From positions 1 to 58,520 of the forward strand of contig DAORKJ010000016.1 of assembly GCA_035439505.1 (NCBI GenBank): a DNA stretch of 58,520 nt, written 5' to 3'. The notes under the pieces were generated by a model. It saw only the letters and a program-made list of their open reading frames with translations. It was not told the origin of the DNA and searched no databases. Below are positions 35,746 to 44,095 of the stretch, piece by piece. Source of the stretch: UBA7236 sp035439505. GTDB lineage: Bacteria > Bacteroidota > Bacteroidia > Chitinophagales > BACL12. Numbering within the stretch: position 1 is the first letter of the stretch; every line of letters starts with the position of its first letter. A program made the position numbers and the translations under genes.

Positions 35746-37972
35746 TGTTGTAAGGAAGATAAAAAACAGCATTGGTATTTTTTTTATCACCTCTACCCTA
35801 CATGCTCAATCGAATGTAGATATTGATGCATTAATAGCAAAAATGACCATTGAAGAAAAAGTTGGTCAAATGACGCAATTAAATTTAGATGTAGTTTGCG
35901 AAGGTGGTATTTATAATTTAGTAGAACCACATCATATTGAACCGGCTAAATTGCACAAAGCTTTAGTGGAGTATCATGTAGGTTCCATTTTAAATTGTGG
36001 TGGACATGCTTACGGATTGGATCAATGGCATACTATCATCAATACAATTCAACAAGTTGCAACTACTGAAACCAGATTAAAAATTCCGGTGATTTATGGT
36101 ATAGATGCCATTCACGGTGCTAATTATACATTAGGTTCAACATTATTTCCGCAACCTTTAGCTCAAGCTGCCAGCTGGAATACGGATATGGTGAAACGCG
36201 GTGGTGAAATCACAGCTTATGAAGTGCGCGCAACAGGTATTCCCTGGAATTTTTCACCGGTTTTAGATTTAGGTCGTGACCCGCGTTGGTCGCGTTTATT
36301 TGAAACCTATGGTGAAGATGTTTTATTAGCTACCGAAATGGGATTAGCAACAATTGAAGGTTATCAGGGAAATAATTTAGCTGATGCTTATCATGTTGCT
36401 GCATGCATGAAACATTTTTTAGGTTATAGCATGCCACGAACAGGTAAAGACAGAACGCCGGTTTATATAGATGAGATTCAATTACGCGAATATTTTTTGC
36501 CAACTTTTCAAGCGGCAATAAATGCCGGAGCTGCAACTGTAATGATAAACAGTGGTGAATTAAATGGTATTCCTGTTCACGCCGATAAAAAAATTCTTAC
36601 CGATTTATTACGCAGTGAATTAGGATTTAAAGGTGTAGCGGTTACCGATTGGGAAGATATCATGAAGTTGAATAATATTCACATGGTTGCACCAACATTA
36701 AAAGATGCTGTGTATATGGCTATTGATGCGGGTATTGATATGTGTATGGTTCCCAATGATTATGATTTTACCATTTTATTAACCGAATTAGTGAAAGAAG
36801 GAAAAATATCAGAAGCGCGTTTAGATGTTTCCGTAAAACGAATTCTGGAATTAAAAAAACAATTGGGCTTATTCGAACAACCATTTACGCCTGCCAATAC
36901 CGATTATAAAAAATTCGGCTCTGCTGAATTTGCCCGTGCTGCACAAAATATGGTGGAAGAATCCATTACGTTATTAAAAAATAATAATCAGACCTTACCG
37001 ATAAAAACAGAAACAAAAATATTTGTTACGGGACCTGCGGCTAACAGTATGACCTATTTAAATGGTGCATGGACAAGAACCTGGCAGGGAACGGATACTA
37101 TCTGGAACGACCAAAGCAAATACACAATTCGCGAAGCATTTAATGCTGCAACAACAACATTTATTGCATCAGATAATATGAGTGATGCCAGCGTGCGCGA
37201 AAAAATGTTAGCTGCCGCAAAAGCAAGTGATGTAATTATTATTTGTCTCGGCGAAAAACCATCGACAGAAAAAGTGGGTGATATTGATGCGTTAACCATG
37301 CCTGATAATCAGCAACAATTAGTTGGTTTATTAAAATCTGTAGGCAAACCCATTGTTTTAGTTTTAGTAGAAAATCGCCCTTTAATTGTAAATGATATTG
37401 AACCATTATGTGATGCCATTGTGCTTGCTTACGAACCCGGTGACTATGGTGGTTTAGCATTGGCTAATATTATTTATGGAAAAGTTAATCCTTCAGGAAA
37501 ATTACCATTTACTTATCCGCGCCATGAAGCATCGTTGTTATGGTACGATCATAAACATACTGAAACATTAGACCAAACATTTGGCAGAAAAGCATTTAAT
37601 CCGCAATGGGAATTTGGTTATGGGTTAAGTTATACTACTTTCCAATACAGTAATTTAAAAATTTCAAACGATACGCTGAGCACAGGCAATTTGCAAATTA
37701 GTGTTGAAGTAACAAACACAGGAACCTCAGCAGGAAAAGAAGTTGTGCAATTATATATTGCAGACAGGTATGCGAGTATTACACCTTCTGTAAAAAGATT
37801 ACGCGGCTTCGAAAAAGTAGAAATTAAGCCGGGCGCAACACATATTGTAACTTTTACAATAAGTGCCAAAGACCTTGCATTTGTTGGTCGCGATGAACAA
37901 TGGATGAGTGAAGCCGGTTGGTTTGATATTATGTTAGGCAGTGAAAAATCTTCGTTTTATTTATCAAAATAA
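35726..37972 (+). CDS. GH3 family beta-glucosidase
   Basis: The 748-residue enzyme has an N-terminal signal-like stretch (IKNSIGIFFITSTLHAQ). The GH3 N-domain has IPVIYGIDAIHGANY, FSPVLDLGRDPRWSRLFETYGED and MKHFLGYS, with the nucleophile Asp308 in GVAVTDWEDI. The (alpha/beta)6 domain (ITLLKNNNQTLPI, GKPIVLVLVENRPL) and a fibronectin-III-like C-terminal domain (VTNTGTSAGKEVVQLYI, LRGFEKVEIKPG) complete the usual architecture. It removes terminal beta-linked glucose from oligosaccharides, most plausibly in the periplasm. Its start lies 20 bases inside the upstream gene. The GH16 gene follows after 5 nt, so the pair would cut a beta-glucan internally and trim it to glucose. Confidence 0.92.
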   Translation: MKQLQNNVVRKIKNSIGIFFITSTLHAQSNVDIDALIAKMTIEEKVGQMTQLNLDVVCEGGIYNLVEPHHIEPAKLHKALVEYHVGSILNCGGHAYGLDQWHTIINTIQQVATTETRLKIPVIYGIDAIHGANYTLGSTLFPQPLAQAASWNTDMVKRGGEITAYEVRATGIPWNFSPVLDLGRDPRWSRLFETYGEDVLLATEMGLATIEGYQGNNLADAYHVAACMKHFLGYSMPRTGKDRTPVYIDEIQLREYFLPTFQAAINAGAATVMINSGELNGIPVHADKKILTDLLRSELGFKGVAVTDWEDIMKLNNIHMVAPTLKDAVYMAIDAGIDMCMVPNDYDFTILLTELVKEGKISEARLDVSVKRILELKKQLGLFEQPFTPANTDYKKFGSAEFARAAQNMVEESITLLKNNNQTLPIKTETKIFVTGPAANSMTYLNGAWTRTWQGTDTIWNDQSKYTIREAFNAATTTFIASDNMSDASVREKMLAAAKASDVIIICLGEKPSTEKVGDIDALTMPDNQQQLVGLLKSVGKPIVLVLVENRPLIVNDIEPLCDAIVLAYEPGDYGGLALANIIYGKVNPSGKLPFTYPRHEASLLWYDHKHTETLDQTFGRKAFNPQWEFGYGLSYTTFQYSNLKISNDTLSTGNLQISVEVTNTGTSAGKEVVQLYIADRYASITPSVKRLRGFEKVEIKPGATHIVTFTISAKDLAFVGRDEQWMSEAGWFDIMLGSEKSSFYLSK
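37841..37863. promoter_or_regulatory. Operator-like palindrome inside the GH3 gene (site 4)
   Basis: The arms CATATTGTAA and TTACAATAAG around CTT keep the TTGTAA-N3-TTACAA core and the outer C/G of sites 1-3. It sits within coding sequence 115 nt before the GH16 start and has no -7 box at the right distance. It may be chance or an internal roadblock. Confidence 0.3.
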
Positions 37973-37977
37973 ACAGT

Positions 37978-38802
37978 ATGAAAAAAATATTCGGATTATT
38001 GGTAATTAGTTTGTGGTTGAGTGGATGTAAACAATCAGACCCGAAAGATGTATTAGGTCGCGAAGGTGATGTGGTGTATTTTTCCGGATACGTATGGGAT
38101 GTTAAAATCAACGAATTTGCAGTTGGTCCCGGACCGAATTATTTTTCAGGTTTTTATGAAGATATTTATATTGATGAAAATGGTTATTTACACATGCGCA
38201 TTGCCGAACACAACGGCAAATGGTATAGCACCGAAATTGTTGGTCGCGATACATTAGGGTATGGTAAATACACATGGGTGATGCAAGCCGACTTAGAAAA
38301 TATTCCGGAGAATATTACAGTTGGATTATTTACCTGGGATAATGAATCATTTTTTGAAGAAGCGAACAGCGAAGTAGATATAGAATTTTCAAAATGGGGT
38401 AATCCCGATTTAGCAACCACCTTACATTATTCGGTGCAACCTGTTGCATTTGGACCAACCTATCCTGAACGCACCCACAATGCCATTACCGAACCCGGAG
38501 ATTTAATTGGCGTAACCACGCATGTATTTACCTGGACTGATACTTTAATTGAATGGCGCAGCTATAAAGGCGATTCTACAGACCCACTTAATGAAACAGC
38601 CTACTGGAGTTTCGACCTCGACAATCCGGCTCGTGTAAAAAACGAAGGTGGGAATTCATCTGAAGCCATCGTAATTCCCGGTCCGGGTCCCAACACCAAT
38701 GCCCGCATCAACTTCTGGATACTCCCCTGGATCGACACCACGCCTACCGATGGTTTAGAACAGGAAATTATTGTGAGAAGGTTTGAGTATGAGGCGATGT
38801 GA
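37978..38802 (+). CDS. GH16 family glucanase lipoprotein
   Basis: The 274-residue protein has a lipoprotein signal peptide (SLWLSGC, cysteine at residue 17). The domain shows the GH16 active-site motif as SEVDIEF, giving Glu132-Asp134-Glu136 (ExDxE; first glutamate the nucleophile, last the acid/base). It is followed by the usual THVFTWTDTLIEWRSYKG and a C-terminal NFWILPWIDTTPTDG block. GH16 includes endo-beta-1,3- and 1,3/1,4-glucanases; the short ExDxE form fits several of these and other GH16 activities, so the linkage is not settled. It is the last gene of the six-gene operon and is probably exposed on the cell surface through its lipid anchor. Confidence 0.85.
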   Translation: MKKIFGLLVISLWLSGCKQSDPKDVLGREGDVVYFSGYVWDVKINEFAVGPGPNYFSGFYEDIYIDENGYLHMRIAEHNGKWYSTEIVGRDTLGYGKYTWVMQADLENIPENITVGLFTWDNESFFEEANSEVDIEFSKWGNPDLATTLHYSVQPVAFGPTYPERTHNAITEPGDLIGVTTHVFTWTDTLIEWRSYKGDSTDPLNETAYWSFDLDNPARVKNEGGNSSEAIVIPGPGPNTNARINFWILPWIDTTPTDGLEQEIIVRRFEYEAM

Positions 38803-38831
38803 GTGTCGCTATAGTTGATGACAATCATTAT

Positions 38832-38839
38832 TATATTTG
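38832..38839 (+). promoter_or_regulatory. Candidate -7 box of the DUF3137 gene
   Basis: TATATTTG fits TAnnTTTG. It overlaps the first possible TTG start at 38837, which argues for the later start at 38873. Confidence 0.4.
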
Positions 38840-38872
38840 TTGCTTAATTTTTTTGTAACAAATACCTATACC

Positions 38873-40087
38873 TTGTCCACCTTCCACACCCACTACATTT
38901 CCACCTTAGAACCTGCCATTGCGCGATTGAATAAACAGCGCAAAACAGCTACCATAGCTGGATTTATTTGCCGCATTTTTGAATTATATTTTGTCACCAT
39001 GGTGGTGAGTTTGTTTTTGGGGTTTTTAGATATGTTTAGCAGTCAGGATGGTGTGAGCGAAAGTTTTTTTGGTGCGATTCGGTATTTTATGTATTTCGTT
39101 TTGACAATCGTGGTGGTGGGATTGGTGAATTCACAAGTAAAAAAACGTTTAGGTGAAATTGACCCGAAATTGGCTTTAAATAATACAAGAGTTGGCGTTT
39201 TAACTTTAATTTTTAGTGCTATTGCAATTGGTGGGGGTTATTTAATTGGGACTTTATTTTTAGGGTCTGAATTTGGTCTCAATTTTATGTTGAAATGGAT
39301 GCTCGCAATTGGGTCAGTATTTGTATTCCTTGGCCCCTATTTTTTACTCAAAAAATTAGAGGACAGATTTACCAATCATTTTAAAGAAACATTATTCAGC
39401 TTATCATTGCCATCAATTGATAAAACAATTCAATATCAGGCAAGTAGTGGACTTACACAACAACAATTTGTCAATAGCAAATTATTTACTTATCAGCGAA
39501 TCGATACTTTTAAAAGTCGCGATTATTTTGCCAATGCAGACAAAACATTTGAAGGCAGTTATTTAGATGTGATGCAAATTGAACAAACGCAGAGTAACGG
39601 AAAATCGGAAACAAAATATTCGCAATTGTTTAAAGGTTATTTATTTGTCACCGATTTCAACAAACAAACCCAGGGTGAAACCTATGTGTTCCCCGACAGC
39701 GCTAGAATGTTATTCGGAGAAAATACTGCGGAGCGCATCAACGAGCTCATACATCGACCAGCCTTAAAACTGGCTATTATGGAAGATCCTGAGTTTGAAA
39801 AATTATTTGCCGTTTATTCAACTGATGCTGTAGAAGCCCGATTTATTTTATCTCCGAAATTAATTGAACGTATCACCGAATTGAAACAACATTTTTATCA
39901 GGATATCCATATTTCCATTATCCAAAATAAAATTTATCTCGCCATTTCAAGCCCTGACGATTTATTTGCACCGGGCGTGTTTACCGATTTACACAACGAA
40001 GCCAATATCGAAAAATTTTATGAGCGTTTGCGATGGCTGATTACATTCCCAGAACAATTTGATTTATCCACCAAGGTTTGGGGATGA
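38873..40087 (+). CDS. DUF3137 membrane protein
   Basis: The protein (404 residues from this start) has two or three hydrophobic segments in its first 150 residues (ELYFVTMVVSLFLGFLDMF, YFMYFVLTIVVVGLVNSQ, VLTLIFSAIAIGGGYLIGTL) and another near FMLKWMLAIGSVFVFLGPYF. The cytoplasmic part matches DUF3137: LFKGYLFVTDFNKQTQGETYVFPD, EDPEFEKLFAVYSTDAVEARFILSP and IYLAISSPDDLF. Function is unknown. No ATG start is available; TTG at 38873 is preferred because the earlier TTG at 38837 lies within the probable -7 box. Confidence 0.75.
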   Translation: MSTFHTHYISTLEPAIARLNKQRKTATIAGFICRIFELYFVTMVVSLFLGFLDMFSSQDGVSESFFGAIRYFMYFVLTIVVVGLVNSQVKKRLGEIDPKLALNNTRVGVLTLIFSAIAIGGGYLIGTLFLGSEFGLNFMLKWMLAIGSVFVFLGPYFLLKKLEDRFTNHFKETLFSLSLPSIDKTIQYQASSGLTQQQFVNSKLFTYQRIDTFKSRDYFANADKTFEGSYLDVMQIEQTQSNGKSETKYSQLFKGYLFVTDFNKQTQGETYVFPDSARMLFGENTAERINELIHRPALKLAIMEDPEFEKLFAVYSTDAVEARFILSPKLIERITELKQHFYQDIHISIIQNKIYLAISSPDDLFAPGVFTDLHNEANIEKFYERLRWLITFPEQFDLSTKVWG

Positions 40088-40131
40088 GTTGTGAGTGGTG
40101 ATAAAAATTATTACAATCTACCAAAACAAAA

Positions 40132-40780
40132 TTACCACGAAGAAGCTAAGGTCCTCAAAGTTTCACAAAGCAAATATCCTAATAACCCTTCGTGTAACTT
40201 CGAGCCCCATTGAGACTTCGTGGTGATAAAAATTATTACAATCAACCGATACAAATTACCACGAAGAAGCTAAGGTCCTCAAATTTCCGCTAAGCAAATA
40301 TCCTAATAATCCTTCGTGTAACTTAGCGCCCCTTTGAGACTTCGTGGTGATAAAAATTATTACTATCAACCGATACAAATTANNNNNNNNNNNNNNNNNN
40401 NNNNNNNNNNNNNNNNNNNNNNNNNNNNNNNNNNNNNNNNNNNNNNNNNNNNNNNNNNNNNNNNNNNNNNNNNNNNNNNNNNGCCCCTTTGAGACTTCGT
40501 GGTGATAAAAATTATTACTATCAACCGATACAAATTACCACGAAGAAACTAAGTTCCTCATAGTTTCGCAAAGCAAATATCCTAATAATCCTTCGTGTAA
40601 CTTCGAGCCCCTTTGAGCCTTTGAGGTGATAAAATTATTACAATCTACCGATACAAATTACCACGAAGAAACTAAGTTCCTCATAGTTTCGCTAAGCAAA
40701 TATCCTAATAATCCTTCGTGTAACTTCGAGCTATTTCGAGCCTTTATGGTGATAAAAAACAATTGCTAAAAAGTTTGCAA
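40132..40780. repeat. Tandem array of about 124-bp units
   Basis: Units begin TTACCACGAAG and end CTTCGTGGTGATAAAA...; starts are at 40132, 40256, 40380 (cut by the gap; continued at 40535) and 40658, so the period is 123-124 bp. Unit ends are inverted (CCACGAAG and CTTCGTGG) and could pair. Copies differ by scattered substitutions. At least four units are present after merging the gap, and more may be hidden. Word-like ACTCATTACTCATC tracts border the array. Confidence 0.85.
40383..40482. other. Assembly gap (100 N) in the repeat array
   Basis: The 55 bases before (40328-40382) and after (40483-40537) are identical, so the gap is probably a contig overlap at a collapsed repeat. The real number of repeat units is unknown. 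Confidence 0.88.
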
Positions 40781-40853
40781 ACATCCACATTAATTCATGG
40801 ATTGCCAAACGTAGTTTGAATCACTCATTATTCATCCCTCATTACTCATCTAT

Positions 40854-41333
40854 TCAGTTCTTTTTCGGCAACTCCAACTTCATTGGACGGCTGAAACTTT
40901 CCTCAAGGGAGATGAATGTTTCCGTTCTATCGATACCACCGATTTGCTGGATGCTATCGTGAAGAATCTGTTTGAGATGCATGGTGTCTTTGCAGATGAT
41001 TTTGATGAACATGCTATAGGTTCCGGTCATGTAGTGACAATCCACTATTTCCGGAATTTTTTCCAGCTCTTTAACCACATTATCATACATGGAACTTTTA
41101 TCGAGATACACGCCCAAAAACGCGGTAATCCCATATCCGAGCTTGAGTGGGTTCACCATGAGGTGGCTACTTTTGATAAGTCCTATGGAGTCCATTTTCT
41201 TCATTCGGACATGGATGGTACCCGGTGAAACCCCTATCTTTTGTGCGATTTCGGTAAATGGCATCATAGCATTCTGCATCAACAGGTGCAGAATCTGGAT
41301 ATCGACTTTATCAATTTCGTAATTTTCAGACAT
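40854..41333 (-). CDS. Lrp/AsnC family transcriptional regulator
   Basis: The 159-residue protein has an N-terminal AsnC-type winged helix (YEIDKVDIQILHLLMQNAMMPFTEIAQKIGVSPGTIHVRMKKMDSIGLI) and a C-terminal RAM ligand-binding domain (GYGITAFLGVYL, VDCHYMTGTYSMFIKIICKDTMHL). Such proteins form octamers and respond to amino acids. It is divergent from the patatin gene across a 263-bp region that contains a strong hairpin. No adjacent amino-acid gene reveals its target, so it may act globally. Confidence 0.9.
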   Translation of the reverse strand: MSENYEIDKVDIQILHLLMQNAMMPFTEIAQKIGVSPGTIHVRMKKMDSIGLIKSSHLMVNPLKLGYGITAFLGVYLDKSSMYDNVVKELEKIPEIVDCHYMTGTYSMFIKIICKDTMHLKQILHDSIQQIGGIDRTETFISLEESFSRPMKLELPKKN

Positions 41334-41497
41334 AAGGGTTGGGTTTTATTGTATTATCAACAATAGAAAGTCAAAATTATTTAAATTTTCTCAAAGATTA
41401 TAAATATTGTTTAATTTATTTGCAAATCTCGAGGTAAATCTTTTATTTTGCTATCAACCTTTACAGGTTATTGGTTAGGCAACATACCCCTAAACGG

Positions 41498-41525
41498 ATG
41501 CTGCATGATGAGGAGCATGCAGCAT
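41498..41525 (+). other. Strong hairpin between lrp-like and patatin genes
   Basis: ATGCTGCATG pairs perfectly with CATGCAGCAT around an 8-nt loop. It lies in a divergent intergenic region where no terminator is expected, 72 nt before the patatin start. Possible roles are a leader structure, the end of a small RNA, or a protein-binding palindrome. Confidence 0.5.
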
Positions 41526-41596
41526 TTCCATTTTATATCGTTTCCACTTTTTATATATAAAAAAACCTTATTTACGTTTTTACGTATAGAGGGTAT

Positions 41597-43828
41597 ATGA
41601 TGCGAACCGCTTTCAAAAATTTTATTGAGGCATTCCCCGTGCAATTGCTGGTGATGCATTTAAAGCGGAATCATTTTCTTATTATCATCTGGATATTTTT
41701 AATCAGCATTATTGCAGGTTTATTAGGCACACGATATGGTGTCCCCTTATTATTTCTTGACCCTGAATATTTTGGCCGCGTAAATTTCTTAAGTTTCTAT
41801 ATTATCGGTATCGCACTCGGTGGATTATTTATCGTTTGGAATATTACCAGCTATATTTTAAATGCGCATCGTTATTCTTTTCTTGCAACGTTAAATCGCC
41901 CATTTGGGATTTATTGTTTGAATAATGCCATTTTGCCGGCATTTTTTTTAATTGTGTATATTTTTCGGATTGTGGGTTTTCAATCCAGTTACGGATTATT
42001 ACAACTCGGCGCAATAGCCATATTAATTGCCGGTTTAATCAGCGGAATTTTTACTACAATTATTATTTCGATGTTGTATTTTTTCAGAACAAACAAAGAT
42101 ATTTTTCAAATAATCGGAATTATTAATAAAAAACAACAACAAACCCTGCAACACAACCCCGATGAACAAACGCATGAAGAGGCAGCTGATCACCACCCTA
42201 TTAGCACTTCCTATTACGTAAGTAACAAATTACAATGGAAACATGCGCGTTCGGCGGACCACTACCCGGAGTCCATAATCCGCTCGGTGTATAAACAACA
42301 TCATGCCAATGCGCTGTTTATTGAAATTACTTCATTAACCATCATTTTATTACTTGGTTTGTTGATGGAAAATCCGGTATTCAGAATTCCTGCCGGAGCG
42401 AGTATCGCATTGCTACTTTCTATATTAATCGTATTAATAGGTGCCTATTACTATTGGATGGGTGCATGGAAATTATTTTTTTTCGTGGTATTGTTTTTTG
42501 TCGCCGACAGGTTAATGAAAAGCGATAAAATGAATTATGAGAATAAAATAATTGGACTTGATTATACAACACCGCAGCATTATTCTATTGATACATTAAA
42601 AATATTATCGGACTCAGCACGCACAGCAGCCGACATGCAACATACAATAAATATGTTGGAGAACTGGAGAAATAAATTCCCCGAAAAAGGACCGGCGCCT
42701 AAATTGATTGTTATCAACTGCAGTGGAGGCGGTTTGCGTGCCATGTCGTTTGCCATGCAGGTGTTTCAGCACGCCGATAGTGTTACACAACATCAACTAA
42801 TGGAGCATACGCCTTTAATTACCGGAGCCTCAGGTGGTATGTTAGCTGCAGCTTATTACCGTGAATTATATCTCCAACAAAAACAAGGTGCTGATATCCA
42901 AATTTTTGATTCACAGTACGCAGATAATATGAGTGCAGACCTGCTTAATGGTTTGGGATTTACTATGGTGGTTAACGATATGTTTTATCCCATGCAATCA
43001 TTTACTTCTGCCAACACCAAACATCGTAAAGACCGTGGCTATATGTTTGAGCAATTATTAAATGAAAATACCGGAAATGTATTTGATAAGCCACTTAGTG
43101 CATATGCGGATGCAGAATATGCTATGGAAATTCCTATGATTATTTTCACCCCAACAATAATAAATGATGAACGTAAATTATACATTGCAACTCAACCGGT
43201 AAGTTATTTAGCCCAACCCGTAACCCGCAGTACACAATATACTGCACCTGAAATTGATGGCGTAGATGTGCACCAATTATTTGGTACTGATGCCAACAAT
43301 ATGCAATTTACCAGCGTGCTGCGCATGAATTGCACTTTCCCTTATATTTTACCTTTAGTACATCTTCCAACAACACCTGAAATTCAGGTAATGGATGCAG
43401 GCGTTAGAGATAATTATGGCATTCAAACTTCCACTCAATTTATTGCTACATTTAACGAATGGATTTTAGCCAACACGAGCGGTGTAATTGTAGTAAATAT
43501 TCGTGCCATAGAACAAGAGTTAGGGATAAAAACAAATATTAGTAATGGTGTGTTACAAAAGTTTGCCAGTCCGGTTGAAAGTTTATACAGCAATTGGGTT
43601 GAAATTCAGGATTACCAAAATGACCAACTACTTAATTATTTAAATATTATTCTTGATGGCAAATTAGAAGTAATTACATTTGAATATCAGCCTTCAGAAA
43701 ATAATAAAAGAGCGAGTTTAAGTTTTCACCTTACTTCATTGGAAAAAAGAGATATTAATAACGCTGTAAATAATATCTACAATAAAAAGGCGTATGATGT
43801 TTTGGCTAGGGAGCTCAATAAGAAATAG
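41597..43828 (+). CDS. Membrane-anchored patatin-like phospholipase
   Basis: The 743-residue protein has about seven hydrophobic segments in its first 300 residues (for example FLIIIWIFLISIIAGLLG, FLSFYIIGIALGGLFIVW, AIAILIAGLISGIFTTIIIS and ASIALLLSILIVLIGAYYYW). A patatin domain follows with the oxyanion loop INCSGGGLRAM, the nucleophile elbow TGASGG (Ser412) and the catalytic aspartate in MDAGVRDNYG (Asp600, a DGG/A variant). Patatins are serine acyl hydrolases acting on lipids. The multi-helix N-terminus is unusual; most bacterial patatins are soluble or joined to a BamA-type barrel. The start at ATGATG (41597) is reasonable. Confidence 0.82.
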   Translation: MMRTAFKNFIEAFPVQLLVMHLKRNHFLIIIWIFLISIIAGLLGTRYGVPLLFLDPEYFGRVNFLSFYIIGIALGGLFIVWNITSYILNAHRYSFLATLNRPFGIYCLNNAILPAFFLIVYIFRIVGFQSSYGLLQLGAIAILIAGLISGIFTTIIISMLYFFRTNKDIFQIIGIINKKQQQTLQHNPDEQTHEEAADHHPISTSYYVSNKLQWKHARSADHYPESIIRSVYKQHHANALFIEITSLTIILLLGLLMENPVFRIPAGASIALLLSILIVLIGAYYYWMGAWKLFFFVVLFFVADRLMKSDKMNYENKIIGLDYTTPQHYSIDTLKILSDSARTAADMQHTINMLENWRNKFPEKGPAPKLIVINCSGGGLRAMSFAMQVFQHADSVTQHQLMEHTPLITGASGGMLAAAYYRELYLQQKQGADIQIFDSQYADNMSADLLNGLGFTMVVNDMFYPMQSFTSANTKHRKDRGYMFEQLLNENTGNVFDKPLSAYADAEYAMEIPMIIFTPTIINDERKLYIATQPVSYLAQPVTRSTQYTAPEIDGVDVHQLFGTDANNMQFTSVLRMNCTFPYILPLVHLPTTPEIQVMDAGVRDNYGIQTSTQFIATFNEWILANTSGVIVVNIRAIEQELGIKTNISNGVLQKFASPVESLYSNWVEIQDYQNDQLLNYLNIILDGKLEVITFEYQPSENNKRASLSFHLTSLEKRDINNAVNNIYNKKAYDVLARELNKK

Positions 43829-44027
43829 ACTTGTGTATTGACAATCAATCAGTTACAAACTACACAAAACCCTGCATTTTCAGTAATTATTTGAACAACA
43901 GATTGAGTATTATCATGCATTTCAACCGGTTTGCCTCAATACAACTATTTCACAGTTATGTCACATTTTACAATAAACAGTAAACACATAATTAACCTAT
44001 GTATACACTGTTATTTAGAGTATTCGG

Positions 44028-44035
44028 TATTTTTG
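44028..44035 (+). promoter_or_regulatory. Possible -7 box of the cyanophycinase-like gene
   Basis: TATTTTTG fits TAnnTTTG, 60 nt before the start codon. No -33 TTG is evident, so the support is weak. Confidence 0.3.
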
Positions 44036-44095
44036 AATGCGACTTTTTACAAGCCTTAAAAACAAACCCTATTATTTAACCCAATTTTAACCATT

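Noticed and set aside
40132..40780. CRISPR array
   Set aside because: The unit is 124 bp and nearly the whole unit is repeated; there are no short repeats with unique spacers and no cas genes.
43829..44095. tRNA or other structured RNA gene in intergenic regions
   Set aside because: I scanned this and the other intergenic gaps for tRNA-like stems and the TTCGA loop and saw none.
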